DNA of 64,000 bases, from NCBI GenBank assembly GCA_903857495.1, contig CAIOFF010000066.1, forward strand, positions 1 through 64,000. Direction: 5' to 3'. The notes under the pieces were generated by a model. That model was not told the origin of the DNA. It searched no databases and worked only from the letters and a program-made list of their open reading frames with translations. Positions 49,083 through 58,713 of the stretch are shown here, in pieces. The translations under genes were made by a program, and so were the position numbers. Position 1 is the stretch's first letter, and every line of letters begins with the position of its first letter. The DNA is from an uncultured Holophagaceae bacterium (GTDB taxonomy: Bacteria; Acidobacteriota; Holophagae; Holophagales; Holophagaceae).

Positions 49083-50990
49083 ATGGCCGACCCAGACATC
49101 CCCAACTACCCCAAAATGATCGGGCGCTACCAGGTCCAGCGTCTGCTGGGGTCTGGAGCCATGGGCAGCGTGGTGCTGGCCGAGGACCCCCGGATCAAGC
49201 GGAAGGTGGCCATCAAGCTCATCAAGCAGGATGCCGTGCGGACCCAGGCGGATCAGCACGAATACCTCATGCGGTTCCAGCGGGAAGCGGAGGTGTCGGG
49301 CCTGCTCAACCATCCCGGGATCGTGGCCATCTACGACGTGGGCGAGGAGGAGGGCTACGGCCCGTTCCTGGCCATGGAGTTCGTGCCCGGCAAGCCCCTG
49401 GACGGCATCATCCGGAGCGGCCCAGAGCTCAGCCTCAAGGAGAAGCTCCGGATCGCGGGGGGCCTGGCGGACGCCCTGGACCACGCCCACGCCAAGGGCA
49501 TCGTCCACCGGGACGTGAAGCCGGGCAACGTCATGGTGGGCGAGGACGGCCGCCCCAAGCTCATGGACTTCGGCATCGCCAAGCGCGAGGATGCCAGCCT
49601 GACCCAGACCGGCACCTTCCTGGGCACGCCGAGCTATGCCAGCCCCGAGCAGATCCGCGAGGGCATCGTGGACAGCCGCTCGGACATCTTCAGCTTCGGC
49701 GTGCTGGTCTTCGAGCTCATGAGCGGCCAGTCGCCCTTCCCGGGCACTTCCATCAACACCATCCTCTACCGCATCGTCAACGACCCGCCGGTGGACCTCC
49801 AGCCGCCGGTCATGGGCATCCTGCCCGAGGGCTGGCGCCGGGTGTTCGAGAAGGTGCTGGCCAAGCGGCCCGAGGACCGTCACCCCACCTGCACCGCCTT
49901 CATGCGGGACCTGCTGAATGCCGTGGTGGAGCTGGGCAAGGAGGATCGGCGGGAGGTGATGGGCATCCTGCACCTGAACGGCGAGGCACCGATCCCGGAG
50001 ATCGTCTCCACCTCCTTCGACGAGACCGTGGTGGTGCCTGCGACCTCACGCCGGAAGTTGGGCTGGCCCTGGATCGCGGCCCTCGCCCTGGTCCTGGCGG
50101 TCGGCGGCGGCTGGTTCATCTTCTCGGGGAAGAAGGGCACGCGCCTCCAGCTCGAGTCCATCCCCACCGGAGCCAAGGTCTTCATGAACGACCTGAAGGC
50201 GGAGGTGGGCCACACGCCCCTGAGCCAGCCCCTGAGTCCGGGCGACAGGCTGCGGATCGAGCTCAAGGGGCACCAGCCTCTCAGCTACGAGTTCAAGCCG
50301 GGCGAGGTCCCGCCTGCCTTCAAGCTCCAGCCCATCATCTCCGAGGAGCTGGTGGACTCGCTGCCCCAGGGTGCCACCGTGGTGCTGGACGAGAAGCTCC
50401 TGGTGGGCACTACCCCCCTGAAGGTGACCTGGAACCAGGGTCAGCCGCACCGCCTGACGCTGACCAAGGCGAGACAGGGCTTCGCCTCGGACTTCAAGCC
50501 GGGCGAGGTGCCGGGAGGCCGGGTCTTCGACCTGAAGGACGCCACCACCGCCGAGACCCGGCAGGAACCGTCCCTGGATCCCACGGCCCCGGGATCCCTC
50601 AAGCTGGCTGGCGGCTTCGCCGTGCGGGTGAAGGCCGATGGCAAGGACCTGGGGGAGCTCAGCCCCGGCGCCAGGCTGCCGCTCCCGCCCGGCCACCACA
50701 AGCTGGAGCTGACCAGCGGCCGCCACTTCTACAAGGACAGCCGGACCGTCTCGATCATCGCCGGGCAGACCGCCACCCTCACGGTGCCGGAGCTGGCCAC
50801 GGTCACCGTGGAGACCTTCCCGGGCACCGGCAAGGTGTCGGTGGACGGCCAGGACGCCGGCATCGAGAGCGATGGCAGCAGCATCCAGGTCGCCCTCGGG
50901 CGGCATACCATTACCGTCCGCAGCCCCAAAGGAAGCAAATTCGAGACTTTGGACCTGACCGGCGACAAAAACCTGCGGATCCCGCTCTGA
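49083..50990 (+). CDS. serine/threonine protein kinase with TM segment and PEGA-like C-terminal repeats
   Basis: IGRYQVQRLLGSGAMGSVVLAED; IVHRDVKPGNVMV; LMDFGIAK; TM LGWPWIAALALVLAVGGGWFIF. Confidence 0.93.
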   Translation: MADPDIPNYPKMIGRYQVQRLLGSGAMGSVVLAEDPRIKRKVAIKLIKQDAVRTQADQHEYLMRFQREAEVSGLLNHPGIVAIYDVGEEEGYGPFLAMEFVPGKPLDGIIRSGPELSLKEKLRIAGGLADALDHAHAKGIVHRDVKPGNVMVGEDGRPKLMDFGIAKREDASLTQTGTFLGTPSYASPEQIREGIVDSRSDIFSFGVLVFELMSGQSPFPGTSINTILYRIVNDPPVDLQPPVMGILPEGWRRVFEKVLAKRPEDRHPTCTAFMRDLLNAVVELGKEDRREVMGILHLNGEAPIPEIVSTSFDETVVVPATSRRKLGWPWIAALALVLAVGGGWFIFSGKKGTRLQLESIPTGAKVFMNDLKAEVGHTPLSQPLSPGDRLRIELKGHQPLSYEFKPGEVPPAFKLQPIISEELVDSLPQGATVVLDEKLLVGTTPLKVTWNQGQPHRLTLTKARQGFASDFKPGEVPGGRVFDLKDATTAETRQEPSLDPTAPGSLKLAGGFAVRVKADGKDLGELSPGARLPLPPGHHKLELTSGRHFYKDSRTVSIIAGQTATLTVPELATVTVETFPGTGKVSVDGQDAGIESDGSSIQVALGRHTITVRSPKGSKFETLDLTGDKNLRIPL

Positions 50991-51075
50991 GTCGCCCGCC
51001 TTGGGGCTCGGAGTAGAATCAGGGCAGACGCAACCTTTCACCCCAGCCGGGGTCTAGGTTGATGGAGGTGCCCCC

Positions 51076-51684
51076 ATGAAACCCCTGAAGCAGGCGCTTG
51101 CGGTGTTGGCGATTCTGGTGGGCGGTGGTCTGGCCTTGGCCGCCCAGCAGTCTGAGCGTGTCCCGCCGCCGTCCGAGAACCGGGAGCCGGCCGATGCCCG
51201 CCCACCCGCGCCAGCCCCCAAGGACCCGCCCCCGCCACCCCCGGCGGTGCGGCCCGATCCCCCTGCGCCGGCGCCCCAGCCCGTCCCTGAGAAGCGGGAA
51301 GCGGGCGGCCAGTGGGTCTATACCGACCAGTACGGCTGGGTCTGGATGCCCTATGGCGACACCTACACCCACACCCCCCCCGATGGTGGAACCCCCAGCA
51401 TGTATGTCTACTACCCCGAGTCCGGCTGGTGCTGGGTGATCGCGCCCTGGCTCTGGGGCTGGGGACCCCGGCCCTACTTCGGGATCTTCGGTCCTCGCTA
51501 TTACGGCTGGTGGGGCATCGGCCTGGGGCACTGGTATGGCTTCACCGGCCACTACGGCAGACCGGGCTGGATGGTCCGGGGCTATTGGGGTGGCGGCCGG
51601 TGGAACGGTGTCACACACTACGGTGCCGGTGGCCACCCCGGCCCCCGCGGGGGTCGCAGCCTGAGTCCCGGCTGGCGGCGCTGA
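51076..51684 (+). CDS. exported Pro-rich then Trp/Tyr/Gly-rich protein
   Basis: Signal peptide; WVYTDQYGWVWMPYGDTY...; low-complexity aromatic/Gly C-terminus. Confidence 0.7.
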   Translation: MKPLKQALAVLAILVGGGLALAAQQSERVPPPSENREPADARPPAPAPKDPPPPPPAVRPDPPAPAPQPVPEKREAGGQWVYTDQYGWVWMPYGDTYTHTPPDGGTPSMYVYYPESGWCWVIAPWLWGWGPRPYFGIFGPRYYGWWGIGLGHWYGFTGHYGRPGWMVRGYWGGGRWNGVTHYGAGGHPGPRGGRSLSPGWRR

Positions 51685-51756
51685 TCTGAGAAGCTGAGTG
51701 CCAACTGCGGCAGGGTGATCCTGCCCGCAGCGTTGTTTCCAAGCCTCGGGGCCCCC

Positions 51757-52830
51757 ATGAAGACGTTCCTGCTCACCAGCTTCCTGGCGGCCCTGGTGGC
51801 CCTGCCGCTCCAGTCGGCGCCCCCCGGCGCGCTGGAGCAGCGGGAGGGGGACTTTGTCGCGCGGAACTTCCGCTTCCAGACCGGCGAGGTGCTGCCTGAG
51901 CTGCGCCTGCACTACACCACCCTGGGCCGCCCCGAGCGGGACGCGTCCGGGCAAGTCACCAACGCCGTCCTGCTGCTGCACGGCACCACGGGCACCGGGA
52001 AGAGCTTCCTCTCGCCCAGCCTCGCTGGAGAGCTGTTCGGCCCCGGCCAGCCCCTGGACGCGAGCCACCACTACGTCATCCTGCCGGACGGCATCGGCCG
52101 GGGCGGGTCCAGCAAGCCCAGCGACGGCCTGCGCGCCCGGTTTCCCCGCTATGGCTATCAGGATGTGGTCGCGGCCCAGCACCTGCTGGTCACCGAGGGG
52201 CTGGGGGTGAACCATCTGCGGCTGGTGTTGGGCACGTCCATGGGTGGCATGCAGACCTGGCTCTGGGGCGAGCGCTATCCCGGCCTGATGGACGCCCTCC
52301 TGCCTATCGCCAGCCAGCCCACCGCGATCGCCGGGCGCAACCTGCTGTGGCGACGTCTGCTCACGGAGTCCATCCGCCAGGACCCGGACTGGAAGGGCGG
52401 GGACTACCCGAAGCCGCCCAGCCTCTGGACCCGGTCCTATCCGATCTTCACGCTCATGACGGACAGCCCGGTGCGGCTGCAGAGCCAGGCGCCCACCCGC
52501 GAGGAGGCCAGCGCGCTCTACGACCGGCTGGTCGCCACGGCCCTCAAGACCCTCGACGCCAACGACACCCTCTACTGGTTCGAGTCCTCCTGGGACTACA
52601 ACCCCGAGCCGGACCTGGGTCGCATCCAGGCCCGCCTGGTGGCGGTCAACTTCGCCGATGACCTGATCAACCCCGCCGAGCTGGCCGTCATGGACAAGCT
52701 CGTGGCCCGGATCCCCAAGGGACGCAACGTCCTCGTACCCGCCGGCCCCAAGACCATCGGCCACCAGACCCTCACCCAGGCCGTCGTCTGGAAGCCCTAC
52801 CTGGTGGAGCTGCTCAAGAGCCTTCCCTGA
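51757..52830 (+). CDS. secreted alpha/beta-hydrolase, homoserine O-acetyltransferase-like
   Basis: LLLHGTTGTGKSFL; LVLGTSMGGMQTWLWGERYP; internal ATG at 51757 gives signal peptide. Confidence 0.85.
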   Translation: MKTFLLTSFLAALVALPLQSAPPGALEQREGDFVARNFRFQTGEVLPELRLHYTTLGRPERDASGQVTNAVLLLHGTTGTGKSFLSPSLAGELFGPGQPLDASHHYVILPDGIGRGGSSKPSDGLRARFPRYGYQDVVAAQHLLVTEGLGVNHLRLVLGTSMGGMQTWLWGERYPGLMDALLPIASQPTAIAGRNLLWRRLLTESIRQDPDWKGGDYPKPPSLWTRSYPIFTLMTDSPVRLQSQAPTREEASALYDRLVATALKTLDANDTLYWFESSWDYNPEPDLGRIQARLVAVNFADDLINPAELAVMDKLVARIPKGRNVLVPAGPKTIGHQTLTQAVVWKPYLVELLKSLP

Positions 52831-52840
52831 CGAGGCGGCG

Positions 52841-53434
52841 TCAGGCGTCCAGCTCGACCCAGACCTCGTTGCGCCGCAAGAACCACAGCTGAAAGGGCGA
52901 GTCGAAGCGGGCCAGGACCGGTGCTCCAACGGGCCGCAGACCGTCCCCCTTGAGGGCCGCCAGCAAGGCTGCCGCCTTGGCCTGGTAGCGCGCCTCCGAC
53001 CAGGAGCCCGAGTAGGCCAGCACGGCGACCCGGCGACCCGGAAGCTCCCGCAGGTGCACCCGGGGGTCGTTCGGCACCGGCAGGGTGGCCAGCGCAGACC
53101 CGGCAGGCATGGTGAACTGCACCACAAACCCCTCCGCTGACGGCTTCAGGACCGTGGCAGCGGCGGCTTCCTGGATAACCGGGGCAGTCATGGCGATGCG
53201 GGCGCGGGTCTGGTTGTTGCCGAAGATGTAGCCCGCCAGGACCCTGAAACCGGCATTGCCGGCCTCGGCAAAAGCAGCGGTGACGGGCGTCTCCGCCACC
53301 AGGACCGGCTCGTAGCGGCGGATCTCGTAGGTGGTAGTGCGGGTCTCGACGGTGAAGCGGGGCTCTTCCACCGCCCGGGCGATCCCGGCGGTCAGGATGG
53401 GAACGAGCAGGATGGCCGTCAGGGGACTGGGCAT
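52841..53434 (-). CDS. SOUL family heme-binding protein
   Basis: PRFTVETRTTTYEIRRYEPVLVAET; YIFGNNQTRARIAMTAPVI. Confidence 0.88.
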   Translation of the reverse strand: MPSPLTAILLVPILTAGIARAVEEPRFTVETRTTTYEIRRYEPVLVAETPVTAAFAEAGNAGFRVLAGYIFGNNQTRARIAMTAPVIQEAAAATVLKPSAEGFVVQFTMPAGSALATLPVPNDPRVHLRELPGRRVAVLAYSGSWSEARYQAKAAALLAALKGDGLRPVGAPVLARFDSPFQLWFLRRNEVWVELDA

Positions 53435-53551
53435 GGCAACTCCGGGGCTGGACGAAGGTCGTCACTCCGTGAGATGCCACAAAGCCGAATTGCCTTCCTG
53501 TTTATCGGTCAGCCTCAGACTGAAAAGGCATCTGCGGTGAAAGTTCTTTAT

Positions 53552-54949
53552 CTAGAGCTCGAAGGTCTCGTGAAGCTTGGGCACTGTAACCGGGTGGCCC
53601 ATGGCCTGGAGCTCAGTCTGCATGGCCGTGAGGGCTTCGGGATCCCCATGGACCAGAAAGGTCCGGGCGCCGGGGCCGCAGCCCTGGTGCCACCGCAACA
53701 GGCCTGCCTGGTCCCCGTGACCCGAGAAGCCGTTGATGGTGTAGATTCGCGCCCGAACGAGCACCTCCTGGCCGTAGAGGTGCAGGGTCCGGGCCCCATC
53801 GATCAGGTTGCGGGCTGGCGTGCCGTGGGCGGCGTAGCCCACGAAGATGACGGCGCACTCGGGACGGGGCAGCAGGCGCTCCAGGTGGTGCAGCACCCGG
53901 CCCCCGGTGCACATGCCGGACCCGGCCAGGATGAGCGCCCCGCGCCGGACATCGTTGATGGCTTTGGAGGCGATGCGGTCCCGGGCGAAGGACAGGCCGG
54001 GGAAGTCGAAGGGGTCCCGGGTCTCGAGCACCGTGCGGGTGTTCGGATCGAAGCACTCGGGATGGTGGCGGAAGATGGCCACGGCGCTCTGGGCCATGGG
54101 CGAGTCTACGAAGACCTGCAGCCCGGCGGGGATGCGGCCATGCTCGTGGGCCTCCCGCAGGCCGTAGAGGATCTCCTGGGCCCGCTCCAGGGCGAAGGTG
54201 GGGATGACGATGTTCCCACCCTGGGCCACCGTATCGTTGATGGCCTCATGAAACTCCCGGACGGTATCGGGCATGGACCGGTGGTGGCGGCCGCCGTAGG
54301 TGCTCTCCATGATCACCACGTCCGCTTCCGGGCAGATCTCGGGGTCCCGGATGATGGGGTGGTAGCGGCTGCCCAGGTCGCCCGAGAAGACGACGCGGCG
54401 CAGCTTTCCGTCCTCCTGCACCGCGATGCAGATGCTGCCTGAACCCAGGATGTGGCCCGCGTCCTGGAAGGTCGCCACCAGGCCTTCGCTCAGCGGAATG
54501 GGTTGGCCGTAGCGGGCCCTCCGGCCGAAGAGGTGCAGGGCCCGGGCGACGGCCTGGCTGTCGTAGAGGGGCTCGGCATCGGCCCGGAAGTGCCGGTGGC
54601 CCCGCGCCGCGTGGCGCTTGGAGCGCTCAGCCTCTTCCTCCTGGAGGCGGGCGGTGTCCTCCAGCACCAGCTGCACCAGGTCCTGGGTCGCTGCGGTCGC
54701 GATGATCTCGCCGACAAAGCCCTGCTCCACCAGCAGGGGGATGCGGCCGCAATGGTCCAGGTGGGCGTGGGTGAGGAGCAGCACATCGATGGACGCTGGA
54801 TCAAAGCCGAAGTCCTGGGTGTTCTCGTCCCGCAGCTCCCGACTGCCCTGGTAGAGTCCGCAGTCCACCAGGATCTTCCTGCCACAGGCCTCCAGGAGAT
54901 GGCAGGACCCCGTCACACCCAGGGTGGCTCCGTGAAAGGAAATGCGCAT
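53552..54949 (-). CDS. metallo-beta-lactamase/beta-CASP nuclease-like protein
   Basis: LLLTHAHLDHCGRIPLLV; VIMESTYGGRHH; SGMCTGGRVLHHLERLLP; FSGHGDQAGL. Confidence 0.92.
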   Translation of the reverse strand: MRISFHGATLGVTGSCHLLEACGRKILVDCGLYQGSRELRDENTQDFGFDPASIDVLLLTHAHLDHCGRIPLLVEQGFVGEIIATAATQDLVQLVLEDTARLQEEEAERSKRHAARGHRHFRADAEPLYDSQAVARALHLFGRRARYGQPIPLSEGLVATFQDAGHILGSGSICIAVQEDGKLRRVVFSGDLGSRYHPIIRDPEICPEADVVIMESTYGGRHHRSMPDTVREFHEAINDTVAQGGNIVIPTFALERAQEILYGLREAHEHGRIPAGLQVFVDSPMAQSAVAIFRHHPECFDPNTRTVLETRDPFDFPGLSFARDRIASKAINDVRRGALILAGSGMCTGGRVLHHLERLLPRPECAVIFVGYAAHGTPARNLIDGARTLHLYGQEVLVRARIYTINGFSGHGDQAGLLRWHQGCGPGARTFLVHGDPEALTAMQTELQAMGHPVTVPKLHETFEL

Positions 54950-55141
54950 GGCGCCTCCCGGCGGGGCCGGTGCGAACGACCAGCCCCTGGCCCAACATAC
55001 CCCCAACCCGGGCTGGGGCAAGCGACATCCCCAGTCCTATGAGAAGAAAGCGAAACCCGGCTCCCTTGCGGCGCGCCACTCTTGCAATCCCTTGCTCGTA
55101 TCCTGGACCAGGCCCCAAGCCCCTCCGAGGACCCCCTACCC

Positions 55142-56155
55142 ATGCGCCTCACCACCCTGCAACCTCCCGAGCCCGGCACTGCCCTGGAGGTGGCGCCGGG
55201 CGTGCGGTGGGCGCGGATGCCCATTCCCACGCCCCTGGGCCACGTGAACCTCTGGCTGCTGGCGGACGGGCCGGAATGGACCGCCGTGGACACGGGCATC
55301 GCCACGCCCGCGGCCAAGGAGGCCTGGGAGCGGCTGCTGGCAGGCCACCCGCTGAAGCGGCTCATCGCCACCCACTTCCACCCGGATCACCTGGGCCTCG
55401 CGGGGTGGCTGGAGGAGCAGGCGGGCGTGCCGCTCTGGATCACCTTCGGGGAGTACGCCACCGCCCAGCTGTTCTTCCACGGGATCGCCGGGTTCGCGCC
55501 GGAAGCCACCCAGGCCTTCTTCCGCAGCCACGGTCTGGAGGAGGCGCGCATCCAGAGCCGGGCCCTGGCCAGCAACCTCTACCGCCTGGGGGCGCCGACC
55601 CTCCCGCACACCTTCCGGCCCATCCGGGACGGGGAGTCCCTCTCCATCGGCGGAAGGGCCTGGCAGGTCATCTGCGGGCACGGGCACTCGCCAGATCACG
55701 CCAGCCTCCACTGTGCCGAGGCGGGGGTGCTGATCTCGGGCGACATGCTGCTGCCCCGCATCTCCACGAACGTGAGTGCCTTCGCGGCCATCCCGGACAG
55801 CGACCCCCTGGGCCTGTTCCTGGACTCCCTCGGCCGCCTGGAGATCCTGCCCGCCGAGACCCTCGTGCTGCCCTCCCACGGGGTGCCCTTCCGGGGCCTG
55901 CATGCCCGCATCGCTCAGCTCCGGGCGCACCATGCGTCCCGCTGCGCGGCGCTGCAGCAGGCCTGCGTGGGTGCCTCGCTGACCGCGGCAGACCTGATCC
56001 CGGTGGTGTTCGAGCGGCCCATCACGGACCCCTTCCAGACCCTCTTCGCCATGGGGGAGTGCATCGCGCACCTGGCCTACCTGGAGCACCGCGGCCAGCT
56101 GCGGCGCGAGGTGGACGGGAAGCTGATCCGCTTCCGGGGCAGCACACCCTCTTGA
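55142..56155 (+). CDS. MBL-fold metallohydrolase
   Basis: LIATHFHPDHLGLAGWL; VICGHGHSPDHASLH; start 55142 preferred. Confidence 0.88.
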   Translation: MRLTTLQPPEPGTALEVAPGVRWARMPIPTPLGHVNLWLLADGPEWTAVDTGIATPAAKEAWERLLAGHPLKRLIATHFHPDHLGLAGWLEEQAGVPLWITFGEYATAQLFFHGIAGFAPEATQAFFRSHGLEEARIQSRALASNLYRLGAPTLPHTFRPIRDGESLSIGGRAWQVICGHGHSPDHASLHCAEAGVLISGDMLLPRISTNVSAFAAIPDSDPLGLFLDSLGRLEILPAETLVLPSHGVPFRGLHARIAQLRAHHASRCAALQQACVGASLTAADLIPVVFERPITDPFQTLFAMGECIAHLAYLEHRGQLRREVDGKLIRFRGSTPS

Positions 56156-56180
56156 CGGGAACGACGGCTTTCGCTACAAC
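56152..56180 (+). promoter_or_regulatory. Sigma70-like promoter for the leu leader
   Basis: TTGACG (56152-56157), 17 nt spacer, TACAAC (56175-56180). Confidence 0.7.
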
Positions 56181-56190
56181 TAATCCCAAC

Positions 56191-56256
56191 ATGCCCAACA
56201 CCCTGTCCCTGAACCTGCTCCTGGCCCTGCTGCTTAGCGGCACCGGGGAGGACTGA
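56191..56256 (+). CDS. leu operon leader peptide, MPNTLSLNLLLALLLSGTGED*
   Basis: 21 residues, 8 Leu, between promoter and terminator upstream of leuA. Confidence 0.88.
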   Translation: MPNTLSLNLLLALLLSGTGED

Positions 56257-56288
56257 GAGCAGGCGGAACCAACGCACCGAAGCTCATC

Positions 56289-56321
56289 AAACCCTCTCCG
56301 CTGATCCCGGAGAGGGTTTTT
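56289..56321 (+). terminator. leuA attenuator terminator
   Basis: aaaccctctccg-ctgatcc-cggagagggttttt, 12-bp arms with T-tract. Confidence 0.92.
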
Positions 56322-56366
56322 CGCATCTACCCCCACCGCGCCAACCCACCCCTTCTGGAGGACTCC

Positions 56367-58067
56367 ATGAAAGCCCGCCGCTACCGCCCCATCCCCCTCG
56401 TCAGCCTGCCCCAGCGCGCCTGGCCCGATCAGGAGATCACCGCCGCGCCCATCTGGTGCAGCGTGGACCTGCGGGACGGCAACCAGGCCCTGGTTGAGCC
56501 CATGGGTTCCGACCGCAAGCTCCTCCTCTTCGAGACCCTGGTGAAGATGGGGTTCAAGGAGATCGAGGTCGGCTTCCCAGCGGCCTCGCAGACAGACTTC
56601 GACTTCGTCCGGCAGCTCATTGAAGAACACCGCATCCCCGCCGACGTCACCATCCAGGTGCTGACCCAGGCCCGGGAGAGCCTCATCAATCGCACCGTGG
56701 AAGCGGTGCAGGGAGCCCCCCGGGTGATTCTGCACCTCTACAACTCCACCTCCACCCTGCAGCGCCGGGTGGTCTTCGGCCTGGACCAGGCGGCCGTGCT
56801 GGACCTGGCCATCCAGGGCACGCAGTGGGTAAAGGAAGCGGCCAAGGCCCTCACGGGCAGCCAGGTCACGCTCGAATACTCCCCGGAGAGCTTCACCTCC
56901 ACGGAGGTGGACTACGCCACCGAGGTCTGCGATGCGGTCATCGAAGCCTGGGCACCCGCGCCCGGCGAGAAGGTCATCCTGAACCTGCCCGCCACGGTGG
57001 AGGTGACCACGCCCAACCGCTACGCGGACCAGATTGAGTATGTGCACCGCAACCTGCGGCATCGCGACCAGGCCCTGATCAGCATCCACACCCACAACGA
57101 CCGCGGCTGCTCCGTGGCCGCCACGGAGCTGGCCCTGCTGGCGGGCGCGGACCGCGTGGAGGGCACCCTCTTCGGCAACGGTGAGCGCACCGGCAACGTG
57201 GACGTGGTTACCGTGGCCCTCAACCTCTACACCCAGGGCGTCGATCCCGGGCTGGACTTGAGCAACCTGCCGGCCCTCGTGAAGGTGGCCGAGCACTGCA
57301 ACCGCCTGCCGGTGCCTGCCCGCCACCCCTACGCCGGAGAACTCGTGTTTACGGCCTTCAGCGGCTCGCACCAGGACGCGATCCGAAAGGGGTTCGAGGC
57401 CATGAAGCAGGAGCAGAACCCCTACTGGGAGGTGCCCTACCTGCCCATCGATCCCGCCGACGTGGGCCGTCAGTACGAGCCCATCATCCGCATCAACAGC
57501 CAGTCCGGCAAGGGCGGCGTGGCCTTCCTGCTGGAGCAGGACCACGGCTTCGCGGTGCCCAAGGCCCTGGCCCAGGAGTTCAGCCAGGTGGTGCAGCGCA
57601 TCACGGACCGCACTGGCGAGGAGCTCAGCTCGGACCAGGTCTTCGAGACCTTCGAGCGCGAGTACCTGTCCCTGGGCCGCTTCGAGCTCACGGACTACGA
57701 GACCCACCGCCTGTCCCGGGAAAAGTGCCGCATGACGGCCACCCTGCTGGATCGGGGCACCAAGGTGGTGATCCAGGCCGAAGGCAACGGCCCCATCGAC
57801 GCCTTCCTGCATGCCTTCCAGGAGACCTTCAACCTGGACGTCCATGTGTCCGACTACAGTGAGCACGCCCTGGGCCGGGGCGAGGGCGCGGAAGCCATCG
57901 CCTACGTCATGCTGCGGCTCGCCGACGGCTCCTCCCGCTACGGGGTGGGGCGCCACGCCGACATCCTAGAGGCCTCGCTGCAGGCGGTGCTCAGCTCCGC
58001 CAACCGGCTGGGTGGGCACAGCCCGATGGAGGATGGCAGCGGTCTCAGCGCCGAAGCTGCCAGCTGA
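56367..58067 (+). CDS. leuA: 2-isopropylmalate synthase (566 aa, LeuA2/TIGR00970-like)
   Basis: IWCSVDLRDGNQALVEPM; IEVGFPAASQTDFDFVRQLI; HTHNDRGCSVAATELALLAGADRVEGTLFGNGERTGNVD. Confidence 0.95.
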   Translation: MKARRYRPIPLVSLPQRAWPDQEITAAPIWCSVDLRDGNQALVEPMGSDRKLLLFETLVKMGFKEIEVGFPAASQTDFDFVRQLIEEHRIPADVTIQVLTQARESLINRTVEAVQGAPRVILHLYNSTSTLQRRVVFGLDQAAVLDLAIQGTQWVKEAAKALTGSQVTLEYSPESFTSTEVDYATEVCDAVIEAWAPAPGEKVILNLPATVEVTTPNRYADQIEYVHRNLRHRDQALISIHTHNDRGCSVAATELALLAGADRVEGTLFGNGERTGNVDVVTVALNLYTQGVDPGLDLSNLPALVKVAEHCNRLPVPARHPYAGELVFTAFSGSHQDAIRKGFEAMKQEQNPYWEVPYLPIDPADVGRQYEPIIRINSQSGKGGVAFLLEQDHGFAVPKALAQEFSQVVQRITDRTGEELSSDQVFETFEREYLSLGRFELTDYETHRLSREKCRMTATLLDRGTKVVIQAEGNGPIDAFLHAFQETFNLDVHVSDYSEHALGRGEGAEAIAYVMLRLADGSSRYGVGRHADILEASLQAVLSSANRLGGHSPMEDGSGLSAEAAS

Positions 58068-58088
58068 GCCTCAGGGGCTGCCTCGGAT

Positions 58089-58577
58089 TCAGGTGCCTGT
58101 TTCCGAGGCGGGCTCCCCGAAGGCCATCTCCCCGCCGAGGTGGGCCGTGTAGCCCGTCAGCACCGCCGCGCTCAGCACGAGGACAAACAGCAGCCACAGG
58201 GACCCCCGGGCGCGCTGGTAGCGCCAGAAGGCATAGGTCGAGAGCAGGATCAGGGCGGTGGACAGGGCGGCCCCGATCACGTGCAGCCGAAGCAGGCCAT
58301 GAGCGGCCTGTCCTGGGGGCCAGGGGGCAATCCTGGGCCAGAACCCCATGGACAGGCTCCAGGTGCGGCCCGTCAAGAGCACGAACGGCAGCACCGCCAA
58401 CCCGGTCAGCAGGAGCAGCCAGGACCGGTGGACCCACTCTTCGCGCTCCGACTCGGGCCGGATCAGGGCCATGAACAGGCAGCTGCTGGCCATCAGGATC
58501 GTGAAGACCGGGAAGGGATTGATGGCCGGGTGAAAGGGTAGACGATCCATGGCAGCCTGCGCGTCCTCTCTGTCCAC
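58089..58577 (-). CDS. DUF2231-like membrane protein
   Basis: FHPAINPFPVFTILMASSCLFMALI; multiple TM segments. Confidence 0.65.
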   Translation of the reverse strand: MDREDAQAAMDRLPFHPAINPFPVFTILMASSCLFMALIRPESEREEWVHRSWLLLLTGLAVLPFVLLTGRTWSLSMGFWPRIAPWPPGQAAHGLLRLHVIGAALSTALILLSTYAFWRYQRARGSLWLLFVLVLSAAVLTGYTAHLGGEMAFGEPASETGT

Positions 58578-58713
58578 TCGGCGAAGCCCCTGAACCTTGC
58601 CACCGAGATGTTGCCTGGCTAGACAGGGTTCTCCGGGTAAGACCTTAGAACCTAAAAGTAGGCTGAATATTTATTGACGCCATGAAATATTTAATTGTGA
58701 AAAATCGGGCAAT

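Noticed and set aside
51019-53127. 702-aa minus-strand ORF
   Set aside because: Antisense to the aromatic exported protein and alpha/beta-hydrolase genes; proline/glycine-rich artefact.
54970-56256. 428-aa plus-strand ORF ending in MPNTLSLNLLLALLLSGTGED
   Set aside because: Most of it is an off-frame reading of the MBL-fold gene at 55142-56155; only its last 22 codons are meaningful, as the leu leader peptide.
56022-57956. 644-aa minus-strand ORF
   Set aside because: Antisense to leuA and its leader; no domain signatures.
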